Notes: generated from the sequence alone by a model not told the origin. A DNA stretch of 64,000 nucleotides from Oscillospiraceae bacterium (GCA_025757985.1 CP107210.1:2418001-2482000), one strand, 5' to 3'; shown: positions 1-9,244, counted from the first letter of the stretch. Numbers and translations are program-made.

Positions 1-3000
1 ACACTGGAACACATCCTTGGGGATGGTGGTTTCTACCACCAGATATTGCCCATAGGGCAAGCCTTCGACGCGAAAGACGCCCTCATCGTTCGTGAACATT
101 TCTCCCAGCCTATATTCAGCGGGCTGATCCATGGGCATCCAGCCGTTACCCTTGCCGTTGGCGTAGTCGCCGTCTGCGGTCAAGGTTGAATTATAGGCAT
201 TGACCGTGTCGGTGTTGCCCTCGAACATATTGGCGATGGCTTGCCCTTCGGCGGTGAAATCGTATTTTAGTGTGGCGTTATCGTAGTTGTCCTTGCGGTA
301 GGCGTCCAAAATGCTTTGTGCATGGTAGCTGCCATCCGGGTTCTGCTTGAACTGCGCCGCCTTGCTCAGTTTAGAGATGCGGTAAACGGTGAAGCCCGCA
401 CCCTCCAGCTTCAGTGCCGGGGAGGGCTGGCCTGTGGTCGAAACCAACTTCTGCAAACTAAAGCCGGATTTGAGGACTTCGTCTTGGCTTTCCTGCTCGG
501 CGTGGATGTGGTAGGTCGATTCATCCGCATAGGGCAGGGTTTTGTAATGATTGACCTCATCGCAGAGGTAGCCCTTGGCATAGGACAGATAGTACCCATC
601 CCACGCCTTGCTGCCGTCCAGCTTGCGGCTCTCAGCCACAGCAGAATACTGGTTTTTGTAGATGTAGTCGGTGTATTCGCCGCCCTTGGTGGCAAGGCTG
701 CTGTATTTGCCGGTGCGTTCCAGCTTCTTGTTTAGCTGCGGATACTTTCCGGTAATATACAGCTTTCCGTTTCCGTCAATGGGCAATACCAGCCCGGTGG
801 CACGTTCCACAAGGTAATATCTGCCCATATACAGGTTGACAAACGCCAGCTTGCCGTCAGTGATTTTCGCAGAGGCTACCAGCCGGTCTTTCTGCAAAAT
901 GGGCAGGTAATCGGTATCCCAGCCGCCGTTGGTGAGGACAGTGGTGTGCCAGATAGGTTGTCCGTTGGCATCGGTGATTTTGCTGTAGTTCACAATACCG
1001 GTCACGCCGTCCGGCTGCGTGATATTCTCAGCGGCGTACAGATCGTACACAGCACCTTCCAGCGTAGTATCTCCGTTGCTGCCCGCAGCCAGATACCGCG
1101 CGGCGTCCAAGTCTACTTTGGAGAGCGTGATATTACCAAGGACACGGTCATTCTGCATCTTATCGGCATTGGCATGCATGGTGTAGGAATTTTCGTTGTT
1201 GGCAATGCCCGTGGGGTCTGTGGCGTAGGTCTTATCTGCATTGCGGCTGCCAAAGGTGATGGTGACCACACCCTCGCCGGTGTCGATGAGCGTGCCGCCG
1301 CTGTTGGCCGCAGTAATGTCGGCGTTATAATCGACGTTGCCCAGCCAAATCGTCTGACCGTCCAACGCTTTCGTGATTTCAAAGGCATACGCCCGCTTGC
1401 CCAGCACGGAACCGGCTGTGCCGGGAGCTTTTACATCCGACCAGTCACCATAGTACCCACTGGGTGCGCGGCTCTCCACGATGACGAACTTGCCCTCATT
1501 GCGCTGGGTGTAATAGATATTGTCAGAACCATTGGCATAATTGCTGTGGTTGATGACCTTATAAGTGCCGCCACTCTGGCGTTCAACCTTGTATTGGTTA
1601 TACCCACCATTGGGGATGTAGCACTGCCGGACGGTATCCCACTCAAAAATCTTAAACTCGGCATCGCCCTTGATGCGCTGCTTGGTTTCGCTGTCGATTT
1701 TGTCGATGCTGACCTTTACCGACCACTCATCGTTTTTCATCGGGTAGTCGTTCGAGCTGTTGGCAGGAACCGTAATAGTCTGGTGACTGCCCAACGCGCC
1801 GGGCGTGGAATCAAAACCGTGCGGGATGGTGATTTCATCGTATGCAAAGGTGATGTTCGCAAGCTGCGCCCGTGCCGCGGCGATGGCAGCATCCACCATG
1901 CCCTGCGCTTCGTTCTGCAGCTGCCCGATGGCTGCATTCTTGGCAGCTCCTGCAGCAGCATCCGCTTCGGCTTGGCTGGTGAACGGTCCTTCCTGCCCGG
2001 AAAGCGTGCTGGTGCTGGTCTTGGACACCTCGTAGTGAACCGTCCATGTGGCAGAACCATCGCCGCCGTTGAGGTGAAAACTGTCATCCTGTGTGTGACC
2101 GCTTGTGGTAATGGTCTGCGCTGCGGCAGGGGTCATCTGCCAGCTGCCGCCGTCCACGCTGCCGCCGGTCTGGCTGGGCGTGACGGTAATGACCGCCCCG
2201 TCCACCTTCTCCTGCGTGTTCAGCTGGTACTTGTCGGTGTTGACTGTGAATGTCAGATCAAAGCTTCCGCTGGCGCTTTGCGTAGGAGCTGTCCACGCAG
2301 CGGAATAATACTTCGGTTCCGGAACACTCGGCACATCCGGGATCTCAGTACCGCCTGCGATTTCCTCACCAACCAGCGCCACAACCTGCCACGCATACCC
2401 TGCGGGCGGGTTATAGATGTAGGTGTAGTAGCCGTTTTCCCCGGACTGCGCATCTGTACCGTTTACCAGTTCTTCTGCAGCAGCAATATAGGTCTGCGCC
2501 GCGTAGCTGTCGGGATAGTTTTCCATGATCCACTGCTGGGTTTTATCGTAAAGACTGCCAAGGATGTCCGGCTGTTCTTCACAGCCTTCAGGATCATCTT
2601 CAAGGCTTGCCACAACAGGACGGTCATCCAGCATATCCAGACTCAGCTGGCCAAGACCGCCCCAGATGTTGACCTGATTTGCATAGTGGTTGCCGGGGGT
2701 ATACTGGCCGGGTTCAAGGCGGGACACATGAGAGAAGCTGTAGGTGGGGCAGCCCTTGGGCTGGCCGTTCAGACCGTGGCTGCAGCAGTAGGCTTCCTGA
2801 CCGTTGAACCAAATGAGCCATGTGCCGCCCTCTTTGGCTATGCTGGTGATTTTGCCGGTGGCATACGGCGGGGTCGGCCCTGCAGCATAGGCAGCAATGC
2901 CGTCATCACCGGTGTCGGCATACATCTGTGTGGGTGCAGCATCCTCGCTGATCTGTACATGGATAGATTTTGACTGCGAACTGCCGTCCGAATCCGTATA

Positions 3001-3633
3001 AACCAGCTGCGCCGTAAAATCGGCAGAGGCTTTTACATACAGGCCGGTGGCTGCCGCCGATTGCTCCGAGTATGTCTGGTGCAGGATTTCAGCCTGCTCC
3101 TGCTCGTCTGCCGGGATAGGCTCATAATCGGTGGAGCGGTAACTTAAAAGCTCTACACCGTCCGGCAGTATGATTTCGGATACCGCACCGTCTGCCGGGT
3201 ATTCGACCTGCGCCAGCAGTGGAACAATGGCATAGTCTGTACCGGGAGTTTTGCCGATTGTGACCGTGTTCTCATCTGCGTTCAGCGCATCGGCATCCAT
3301 ATGGGCATCTACGCCGTCATACAGGTCAGAAGCCCACGCGGAGATACCGATTTTTGTCTCGCCGGTTGCCACGGGCAGACCCATGCTGCCAAGATAACTG
3401 CCGGTAGGCGCGTCCGGCAGATTGTCGTAAAGATTCTCGGTAATCTGCACAAGGTTTGGTGCCGTGGTGTCCGCTCCGGCAGTTTCGGGGGTGACCGCTT
3501 CGGCATTCTCCGGCGTGGCGGGGGCATCCTCTGCAAAAGCGGGCAGCGCTGCGCCCAGATTTGTGAGCGCAAGCCCTACCGCCAGCAACAGCGACAAGCC
3601 CTGCTTTATCTTTATTCTGTGTTTGTGTTTCAT
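1..3633 (-). CDS. SpaA/Cna-B-type surface protein, 3' end outside window
   Basis: This is a large cell-surface adhesin or pilin-like protein. 1211 codons are visible and the frame is open to base 1, so the C-terminus, where a sorting signal would be expected, is missing. Residues 1-35 form a signal peptide (MKHKHRIKIKQG, hydrophobic core, then ALPAFAED). A Cys-containing stretch near residue 280 (EAYCCSHGLNG) resembles thioester-type adhesin domains. At least three SpaA/Cna-B modules follow, near residues 640-720, 835-945 and 1057-1205, each opening with a lysine strand (VSIDKID, NITLSKVD, FSLQKLV) and closing with a Glu-box (ESRAPSGYY, LVERATGL, VVETTIP) suited to isopeptide bonds. It lies 56 bp downstream of the cyclotransferase-like gene on the same strand. 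Such proteins are typical cargo of clostridial conjugative elements; that role is inferred. Confidence 0.85.
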   Translation of the reverse strand, partial: MKHKHRIKIKQGLSLLLAVGLALTNLGAALPAFAEDAPATPENAEAVTPETAGADTTAPNLVQITENLYDNLPDAPTGSYLGSMGLPVATGETKIGISAWASDLYDGVDAHMDADALNADENTVTIGKTPGTDYAIVPLLAQVEYPADGAVSEIILPDGVELLSYRSTDYEPIPADEQEQAEILHQTYSEQSAAATGLYVKASADFTAQLVYTDSDGSSQSKSIHVQISEDAAPTQMYADTGDDGIAAYAAGPTPPYATGKITSIAKEGGTWLIWFNGQEAYCCSHGLNGQPKGCPTYSFSHVSRLEPGQYTPGNHYANQVNIWGGLGQLSLDMLDDRPVVASLEDDPEGCEEQPDILGSLYDKTQQWIMENYPDSYAAQTYIAAAEELVNGTDAQSGENGYYTYIYNPPAGYAWQVVALVGEEIAGGTEIPDVPSVPEPKYYSAAWTAPTQSASGSFDLTFTVNTDKYQLNTQEKVDGAVITVTPSQTGGSVDGGSWQMTPAAAQTITTSGHTQDDSFHLNGGDGSATWTVHYEVSKTSTSTLSGQEGPFTSQAEADAAAGAAKNAAIGQLQNEAQGMVDAAIAAARAQLANITFAYDEITIPHGFDSTPGALGSHQTITVPANSSNDYPMKNDEWSVKVSIDKIDSETKQRIKGDAEFKIFEWDTVRQCYIPNGGYNQYKVERQSGGTYKVINHSNYANGSDNIYYTQRNEGKFVIVESRAPSGYYGDWSDVKAPGTAGSVLGKRAYAFEITKALDGQTIWLGNVDYNADITAANSGGTLIDTGEGVVTITFGSRNADKTYATDPTGIANNENSYTMHANADKMQNDRVLGNITLSKVDLDAARYLAAGSNGDTTLEGAVYDLYAAENITQPDGVTGIVNYSKITDANGQPIWHTTVLTNGGWDTDYLPILQKDRLVASAKITDGKLAFVNLYMGRYYLVERATGLVLPIDGNGKLYITGKYPQLNKKLERTGKYSSLATKGGEYTDYIYKNQYSAVAESRKLDGSKAWDGYYLSYAKGYLCDEVNHYKTLPYADESTYHIHAEQESQDEVLKSGFSLQKLVSTTGQPSPALKLEGAGFTVYRISKLSKAAQFKQNPDGSYHAQSILDAYRKDNYDNATLKYDFTAEGQAIANMFEGNTDTVNAYNSTLTADGDYANGKGNGWMPMDQPAEYRLGEMFTNDEGVFRVEGLPYGQYLVVETTIPKDVFQC

Positions 3634-3689
3634 ACTGGTTCTCCTTGTATCCAAAAGAAAAAGCCCGCTGCAGGGTGCAGCGGGCGGGG

Positions 3690-4175
3690 TTACCGTTCGG
3701 GAGCGTGTTTCTTTGGACAGGGCGCGGCTCTGGCCTTGTAGGCTTTGCGGTATTTTTCGTCAGCATCATAGAGCTGCTGCGGAGAGATACCGGCATCCAG
3801 ACATCCCTGCAAAACAACCGCATTGTAGCGGCTGCTGACCGGGAGCAACTGGTCGCGGTACGGCGCATTCATCGTGTAAACCATGATTTTGTGCGGTGTG
3901 CCGTCGGCATCCGTGACCGTCAGGGTCTCCTTGTCATAGAATGTCGGGTAGCCTTCATAACAGTCAAGCTGAGATTCGTCGTGGTCGGTGATAGACCAGA
4001 TCAGCCCTTCGACGCTTGCGCCCTCTTTGGGCAAAATCGTCAGAAAGCCGCGCCGGAACGCCAGCTCATAGCCGTCCAGCTTGGCGATACCCACGGCGGT
4101 TGCCTCCGGGCAGCGGTAGGCCATCTGCTCAAAATTCAGATTTGAACCATAGGCAAAGTATTCTTTTCTCGACAT
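3690..4175 (-). CDS. gamma-glutamylcyclotransferase-like (AIG2/GGCT fold) protein
   Basis: 161 residues, the usual size for a single-domain GGCT-like protein. The N-terminal substrate-binding loop FAYGSN is at residues 7-12, and a CYEGYP segment near residue 72 matches the family's YEGYP-type region. The family cleaves gamma-glutamyl amide bonds with release of 5-oxoproline, or acts on related gamma-glutamyl conjugates. The C-terminus is basic (PCPKKHAPER). The gene lies 8 bp downstream of the amidoligase gene, and amidoligases with GGCT-like proteins are a recognised pairing thought to make and remove isopeptide or gamma-glutamyl links. The real substrate here is unknown. Confidence 0.82.
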   Translation of the reverse strand: MSRKEYFAYGSNLNFEQMAYRCPEATAVGIAKLDGYELAFRRGFLTILPKEGASVEGLIWSITDHDESQLDCYEGYPTFYDKETLTVTDADGTPHKIMVYTMNAPYRDQLLPVSSRYNAVVLQGCLDAGISPQQLYDADEKYRKAYKARAAPCPKKHAPER

Positions 4176-4183
4176 TTCTTCTC

Positions 4184-5143
4184 CTATCTGGCCTCGTCTG
4201 TGCGGGGCCTTGATTGGTTGCTGGGATATAGCGACTTATCATGGCGCCACGCCTTATCACCGGGCAGATTTTTCAGCAGATGCATCCGAACATTTTTGTA
4301 CTCCGGACCGATGAGTCCCAGCCGCAGCAGAAAGGTGCGGAAGGTGAACGCCGGGTTATCCCCGATGGGCGTTTTCCGGAACTGCGTGTACTTCTGGTTG
4401 ATGCCCTGCGCCGAGATCGCCATAGCCAGAATGATGTTGGCTTTGGCTTCCCCCGCGTGCAGCGTTGAATTGAACAGCCGCCACTCGACTGTGCCATGGT
4501 AGAACACAGAATGCAGGTTCAAGGCATGATACCGGCTCTGGTGGTAGTGATAGTCGCTGCCGTCCCGCCCGCGATACCAGCGATCTTTCAGTTGATCCAT
4601 ACTTGCACCGCTGGGCAGCTTGCGGATTTCTTCCAGAATCGGCTCATCTACCGCCTGACAGTAACTATCGATGCGGGCAGGGTTGACTTTGAGTGCTGCA
4701 AACAAAATGTCCTCTTTGGAATACATGATGGACAGCACATTTTTGAGGCTTTGCGGCGTGTGCTTGCTTGCATCCACATGGACGTGCATTCCACAGCTGT
4801 CGTTTACGATGCCCCCTGCGCGGCGCAGGGCGCGGACAACCTCCTGCAGCTTTTCCATCTCGCCGTATTCAAGTTTGGGGGAGTTCAGTTCGACCTTGTA
4901 GGTCTCCCCAATAAGGACAGACCGCCTGCGGCATTCGGGATGGATGCTGCCGTCCCGGACGATTTTCCACTCTTTACCGTCCAAATCTTTGACCCTGTAG
5001 GCATCGTAGCCACCACCGGAATGCTCGGCGCGGGTGCCAAATAAGTCGGCCAGCGTTTGGGCTGCCGTGGCGCGGTTTATCCCGGTCAGTTCAATTTCAC
5101 AGCCAAAATACTGGTCACGGAAATCAAGGGGCAAACGCCTCAC
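4184..5143 (-). CDS. amidoligase family protein
   Basis: 319 residues from a GTG start at 5143, chosen because the reading frame upstream lies inside the methyltransferase gene; the two overlap by 20 bp. An alternative TTG a few codons downstream is possible. The protein opens with FGCEIELTG, the glutamine-synthetase/carboxylate-amine-ligase fold signature, and carries GMHVHVDAS near residue 120, a motif expected to bind metal or ATP, followed by a VEWRLFNSTLHAGE region. Amidoligases form ATP-dependent amide bonds between a carboxylate and an amine. The cyclotransferase-like gene follows 8 bp downstream, so the two are probably co-translated and act on the same gamma-glutamyl or peptide linkage. 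The substrate cannot be inferred. Confidence 0.82.
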   Translation of the reverse strand: MRRLPLDFRDQYFGCEIELTGINRATAAQTLADLFGTRAEHSGGGYDAYRVKDLDGKEWKIVRDGSIHPECRRRSVLIGETYKVELNSPKLEYGEMEKLQEVVRALRRAGGIVNDSCGMHVHVDASKHTPQSLKNVLSIMYSKEDILFAALKVNPARIDSYCQAVDEPILEEIRKLPSGASMDQLKDRWYRGRDGSDYHYHQSRYHALNLHSVFYHGTVEWRLFNSTLHAGEAKANIILAMAISAQGINQKYTQFRKTPIGDNPAFTFRTFLLRLGLIGPEYKNVRMHLLKNLPGDKAWRHDKSLYPSNQSRPRTDEAR

Positions 5144-6284
5144 CCCGCAGTTCTGCGTCCATCTTGGCAATGCGCCGCCCGATGGCCTCCACCACATGGA
5201 CCGTCACGCCGTTGCCTGCCTGTTTGTAGGCTTGGTTATCGCTCTGGATAGCAAGCACCGTGTCGATGCGGTCATCTGCCCAACCCTGCAGCCGCAGACA
5301 TTCACGCGGTGTCAGACGGCGGATGCGCCCCTCGTACAGAACACCGTGACGGTCTTTTGTGGTAAGTGTATGCATGGGTGCGCCGGGCTTACCGGTGCGT
5401 TCGGTGTTGCGGGCGAGGTCGGACTTGATGGGATTTTTGACCGGGCGAACTTCAACAGTGCCTTGCTGGCAGCCCGTTGTAAGTGTATGCGCAATCTCTT
5501 TACCAACCCGTCCGCGCCGACTGTTGACTGTGGCGTAGCTCAGGTCGATGCTGTCACCGACCTGTGCCATCTGGTAGCCGGTTTTTGTGGCGCACTTGAT
5601 CGGCACTCCCACCTCATACAGCCCGGTTTTGCCACCGAAGCCACCCGGATTGGCAGCCAGCGTACAGCTTAATCCTTCGGGGGAGTAGACGCGCTCCCCT
5701 TGGTGGCCACCGTGGGTTTGAATAAGAGAACTTCCTGCTGTTTCGGTGAAAGGAAATACTTTTCCTCTACATCGCTCATCAAGATATCCGATAATGTACA
5801 CGCGGTTTCTTGACTGCGGGACGCCAAAATCTTTGCTGTTAAGACATTGCCATTCCACACCATACCCCAGTCGGTCCAGCGTGTTGAGGATTGTCGCGTA
5901 GGTCTCGCCCCGTGAATGGTTAAGCAGACCGGGTACATTTTCCAAGATGAGATACGCAGGGTGTCGGGCCTCAACCAGTCGGGCAATTTCAAAGAACAAA
6001 GTTCCTCTGGGGTCACTAAAGCCCCTTCTTGCCCCGGCCACGCTGAAACTTTGGCAAGGAAATCCGCCGCAGAGAAGCTGGAAGTCCGGCATGGTGCTGG
6101 GGTCGGCTTTTCGGGCATCTTCAATGAACCACTCTCCCTTCGTGTCAAACAGGGCGTTGTAACTGCGGTTGGCGTATTTGTCGATTTCGCAGTGTCCTAC
6201 GCATTCAAATCCTCCGGCACGAGTCAGTCCTTCGCGGAAACCGCCGATCCCGGAGAACATATCTACGAACTTGATCAAGGGCAC
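5124..6284 (-). CDS. DNA (cytosine-5) methyltransferase
   Basis: 386 residues with all core C5-methyltransferase motifs in order: motif I FVDMFSGIGGFREGL near residue 6, motif IV GGFPCQSF with the catalytic Cys near residue 77, motif VI ENVPGL near 116, a variable target-recognition region near 190-300, motif IX RRLTPRECLRLQG, and motif X QAGNGVTV. It transfers a methyl group from S-adenosylmethionine to C5 of cytosine. The start is GTG at 6284 with GGGAG upstream. No restriction endonuclease is visible nearby, so it is probably an orphan enzyme of the mobile element, perhaps protecting it on transfer to new hosts. The recognition sequence cannot be read from the protein. Confidence 0.93.
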   Translation of the reverse strand: MPLIKFVDMFSGIGGFREGLTRAGGFECVGHCEIDKYANRSYNALFDTKGEWFIEDARKADPSTMPDFQLLCGGFPCQSFSVAGARRGFSDPRGTLFFEIARLVEARHPAYLILENVPGLLNHSRGETYATILNTLDRLGYGVEWQCLNSKDFGVPQSRNRVYIIGYLDERCRGKVFPFTETAGSSLIQTHGGHQGERVYSPEGLSCTLAANPGGFGGKTGLYEVGVPIKCATKTGYQMAQVGDSIDLSYATVNSRRGRVGKEIAHTLTTGCQQGTVEVRPVKNPIKSDLARNTERTGKPGAPMHTLTTKDRHGVLYEGRIRRLTPRECLRLQGWADDRIDTVLAIQSDNQAYKQAGNGVTVHVVEAIGRRIAKMDAELRGEAFAP

Positions 6285-6323
6285 AACTCCCGATGGGGAT
6301 GTTTGCCGGATCTGCGAAGGTAC

Positions 6324-6398
6324 TTAATAGGCGCCCCTCATCAAAAACAAAAGCAGCCCGTCATAGGCTGCACCAAACAAGATTTTTTTACCGTTCAT
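6324..6398 (-). CDS. possible 24-residue leader or micro-protein
   Basis: A short frame reading MNGKKILFGAAYDGLLLFLM and ending RGAY, preceded by a strong AAAGGAGG ribosome site. It stops 39 bp upstream of the methyltransferase start. The ribosome site is better than those of the flanking genes, which is the only direct support. It may be a translated leader, a truncated remnant, or a small membrane peptide, since its second half is hydrophobic. No family is recognised. Confidence 0.35.
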   Translation of the reverse strand: MNGKKILFGAAYDGLLLFLMRGAY

Positions 6399-6461
6399 AA
6401 TGTATAAACCTCCTTTTTCCTTCTGCTTTTCTACCTATTATTAAAACATTGGAATCACCCC

Positions 6462-6734
6462 CTACAGTGAATTCAGGAAATCGAGCGCAGAGTCTGGTAT
6501 AGCATTCTCTGACAGTGGGCTTGGAACAGCGTTGGTTATGTTGACTGCCTGCAACTCCTCCCGCACCACCTTGCGGATGCTTTTCTCCAGCCTATCCGTC
6601 TGTTCTGCCGCAAGGATACTCTGCACCAGAAACTCTTTGCGTTTGGCAGGCGGCACCTGCTGCAGCAACGCCCACGCGCGGCGGTGTTGCGGTTCGTTAA
6701 GGTTCGGGCGGAAAACATATTGCGGTCGTTTCAT
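6462..6734 (-). CDS. small ParR-like partner of ParM (hypothetical)
   Basis: 90 residues. The start ATG overlaps the stop of the upstream actin-like gene by 4 bp (ATGA), showing translational coupling. The sequence is basic at the N-terminus (MKRPQYVFRPNLNEPQHRRAW) and then amphipathic helical with a run of charged residues (EKSIRKVVREEL). In plasmid type II segregation the gene after parM encodes ParR, a small DNA-binding adaptor that links centromere DNA to the filament. Position, size and charge fit that role, but the primary sequence alone does not prove it. Confidence 0.6.
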   Translation of the reverse strand: MKRPQYVFRPNLNEPQHRRAWALLQQVPPAKRKEFLVQSILAAEQTDRLEKSIRKVVREELQAVNITNAVPSPLSENAIPDSALDFLNSL

Positions 6735-7660
6735 GCCTCGTTTTTACGGCGCGACACGGCGGTCAACGCGCGCTCGAATCCGACAGCGTTCACCTTGTCG
6801 TCCAGTAGGAAAATCGTCTTGCAAAGCGCATCTTTGGGGCTGAGGTGGCGGCTCACCACCGATGCGCCACCGCCCAGCAACACGGCGGGGATGGCGTGCA
6901 AATCGAATCCCGCTTCCATCGTGGCAGACAGAAGATGCTCTGTGTACTTGCGACCTTGTTTGTTCACAATGTCACGCACCGTATCGCTGACCGTGCAGGG
7001 TTGACCTGCCAGCATATTTTCGATTTGGGCATCCGTGAGGGACAGCCCGGTTTCGCGCCGCACCTGCTCCCGAATGTCATCCACACAGCGAATCATGCCG
7101 AGTTCAAGGCTGTGTGCCGTATCGGCCGCAGGGATGGCGTTGTCGATGCGCATAAGGTCCACCGTCCAGCCGCCGAGATCCATGAGGAGCATGGACGGTT
7201 CGTCCTGCAAAAGCCCCACTTCGGTCATAAGGGCGGCGTAGCCCTGCGGGAAGACAGCAACTTCCTCAATCGTAATGCTGTACTCCACACCCTCAAACTT
7301 GTAGTTCACGGGCTGGTTGCTCCGCAGCAGATAATCTCTGAACTTGGGTTTGTCGCGCCCGAAACTGGTCAGCGGCAGACCCGCCGCAATGCGCACAGAA
7401 CATTCGGACGGCAAACCGCGCTGCCGGATTTCCTTTGCAATCGCTGCCAGCGTCAGCAGGTAGTAGTTGTCGTTTACGGTCTTGTCCCGCTGGATAGGCT
7501 GCCGCCCGGAGCCACAAACAAAAAAGCACCCGCCAAACTCTAAGAGTCCTTGGCGGGTGTAGGGTTCGTGTTCTCCGTAGCTGGTAAGTCCAGCCGGAAA
7601 TGAACAATGCGCTGTTTTGATGGCGTAGTAACCGTGGTCGATGCCGATAATGATGCTCAT
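6731..7660 (-). CDS. ParM/StbA-family actin-like ATPase
   Basis: 309 residues with the actin-fold nucleotide-binding signature: phosphate-1 loop GIDHGYYAIK at residues 5-14, phosphate-2 loop LLMDLGGWTVDLM near residue 166, and the adenosine segment LLGGGAS near residue 259. ParM-type proteins polymerise with ATP and push apart sister copies of low-copy plasmids; homologues are common on integrative conjugative elements, where they may stabilise the excised circle. A GGAGG ribosome site precedes the ATG. It heads an apparent minus-strand operon running to the SpaA gene. The region upstream, where a centromere would normally lie, is occupied by the IS110 insertion. Confidence 0.87.
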   Translation of the reverse strand: MSIIIGIDHGYYAIKTAHCSFPAGLTSYGEHEPYTRQGLLEFGGCFFVCGSGRQPIQRDKTVNDNYYLLTLAAIAKEIRQRGLPSECSVRIAAGLPLTSFGRDKPKFRDYLLRSNQPVNYKFEGVEYSITIEEVAVFPQGYAALMTEVGLLQDEPSMLLMDLGGWTVDLMRIDNAIPAADTAHSLELGMIRCVDDIREQVRRETGLSLTDAQIENMLAGQPCTVSDTVRDIVNKQGRKYTEHLLSATMEAGFDLHAIPAVLLGGGASVVSRHLSPKDALCKTIFLLDDKVNAVGFERALTAVSRRKNEA

Positions 7661-7699
7661 AATGGAAATCCTCCTACAATATATTTGTGGGTAGCCTCA

Positions 7700-7940
7700 C
7701 GGCATCCAGTCGTGTTGCTATCCAGCTTGTTGCCTAAGCTGTAGAATAAGAATGTAGTGGCCTGACACGATAATCCCTGGACTCACACGTCCGTCAAGGA
7801 GTCAGTCAGCCGCCGTTCTTATTCGCAGCATTCGATTTACGCAGGTAGTTCCACCGCAAAGCGGTGCGTTCGTGTTACCCAGGAGATTGAACAAGCAATA
7901 AGTAAAAGGCGGAAGCCATTGCAAATTCAAATTGGGAGGA
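7700..7940 (+). ncRNA. candidate IS110 bridge RNA region
   Basis: The 5' non-coding part of the IS has two clear foldable blocks. The first is a long hairpin closed by GAATAAGAA (7744-7752) and TTCTTATTC (7816-7824), with a loop of about 63 nt. The second is CACCGC-AAA-GCGGTG at 7852-7866. In the IS110 group the bridge RNA is encoded between the left end and the transposase and has large internal loops that pair with donor and target DNA. Location, length and structure match. The guide sequences cannot be assigned without the insertion junctions. Confidence 0.45.
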
Positions 7941-7946
7941 AAACGA

Positions 7947-9173
7947 ATGACCGTAGTTGGAATCGATGTTTCTAAGGGTAAGAGTATGGTAGCTGCCATG
8001 AAGCCCGGTGGGGAGCTTGTTGCAGCGCCATATGAGGTAAGGCATTCAGATATTGAACTGTCGCGCCTTGCGTTGGATGTTCTTTGCATGGAGCCAGATA
8101 CCCGCGTTGTAATGGAAGCAACCGGCAGATACCATGAGCCGGTAGCAGCGCTGCTTCACAGTGAGGGAATCTTTGTGAGCATCCTAAACCCATTGCTTAT
8201 TAAGCAAAGCGGAGCAGGCTCTCTGCGCAAGGTAAAATCCGATCCGAAGGATGCTCTTAAAATTGCTAAATATGGGCTTGACAACTGGTCTACATTGCGG
8301 GAATATACTCCTACGGAAGCAATTAGACAACAACTCAAGCTGTGCGAACGTCAATGCGACTTGTATAGCAAGAACATTGTCATGCTCACAAACAACCTTA
8401 TTTCTTTGTCTGACAAGACCTTTCCGGGTGTAAACGAGCTGTTCTCAAGCCCCGAAAAGGCAGACGGACATTTGAAGTGGGTAGATTTTTACAGAACCTT
8501 TTGGCATTGCGACTGCATTAACCGTATGTCACCGGATGCTTTTGGAGAGCGATACAAGAAATGGTGCAAGAGAAAGGGCTACCATTTTAGTGCTGATGCG
8601 ACAGATGCTCTCTACGCAGCCAGCTGCGGACTTTACACCACGCTGCCGCGTGACAACAATGCCAAGTTACTGGTTACGGTTGCCGCCGACCAGCTTATTG
8701 CACTGCGCGAAAATCAGTCCAAGCTGGAAGCCGAGATGCTGAATCTCTGCAAGCAGCTGCCGGAGTACGAGGCCGTTATGGCCATGTATGGCGTTGGGAA
8801 GTCCACTGGGCCGCATCTCATGGCTGAATTAGGTGATATTCGCCGTTTCCCACACCGCAGTTCTATTGTGGCCTTTGCAGGCGTAGACCACGGCGTTGTT
8901 GGCTCCGGCAAGATGCAGCTTTCCAGTGTGGCAACTTCCAAGCGTGGATCACCTCAATTGAGAAAAGCACTCTTTCAAGTGGTTTCTACTTACGTCAAAC
9001 GCAAACCCGAAAACGAGGCGGTTTACCAGTTCTACGCCAAAAAGCGTAACGAGGGAAAGCCTTTCTTCGTTTGCACTACCGCTGCTGCGAACAAGTTCCT
9101 GCGTATTTACTATGCCCGTGTCAAGGAGTGTCTGAACGCTGCTGAAAGTGCAGTTCAAACCGAAGAAGGCTAA
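7947..9173 (+). CDS. IS110-family DEDD transposase/recombinase
   Basis: 408 residues from the ATG at 7947, preceded by GGGAGGA at 7934-7940. The RuvC-like catalytic tetrad is visible as D7 (GIDVSK), E57 (VVMEATGRY), D99 and D102 (SDPKDALK). The C-terminal transposase_20 domain begins near residue 270 with YEAVMAMYGVG and contains the GSPQLRKAL segment that holds the conserved serine region. IS110 enzymes recombine DNA guided by a bridge RNA rather than by terminal repeats. Both catalytic halves are intact and there is no frameshift, so the copy may be active. Confidence 0.95.
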   Translation: MTVVGIDVSKGKSMVAAMKPGGELVAAPYEVRHSDIELSRLALDVLCMEPDTRVVMEATGRYHEPVAALLHSEGIFVSILNPLLIKQSGAGSLRKVKSDPKDALKIAKYGLDNWSTLREYTPTEAIRQQLKLCERQCDLYSKNIVMLTNNLISLSDKTFPGVNELFSSPEKADGHLKWVDFYRTFWHCDCINRMSPDAFGERYKKWCKRKGYHFSADATDALYAASCGLYTTLPRDNNAKLLVTVAADQLIALRENQSKLEAEMLNLCKQLPEYEAVMAMYGVGKSTGPHLMAELGDIRRFPHRSSIVAFAGVDHGVVGSGKMQLSSVATSKRGSPQLRKALFQVVSTYVKRKPENEAVYQFYAKKRNEGKPFFVCTTAAANKFLRIYYARVKECLNAAESAVQTEEG

Positions 9174-9244
9174 TTTGTAATGTTCATTATGTCATTTGGC
9201 TGCCTCCATTTTTTGAGGGAGTCCTGTTTGCTGTACGCATTTTT

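Noticed and set aside
946..2973. A 675-residue plus-strand open frame
   Set aside because: It is antisense to the SpaA-type protein, whose minus-strand frame is open to the window edge and has clear domains and a signal peptide. The plus frame has no family features.
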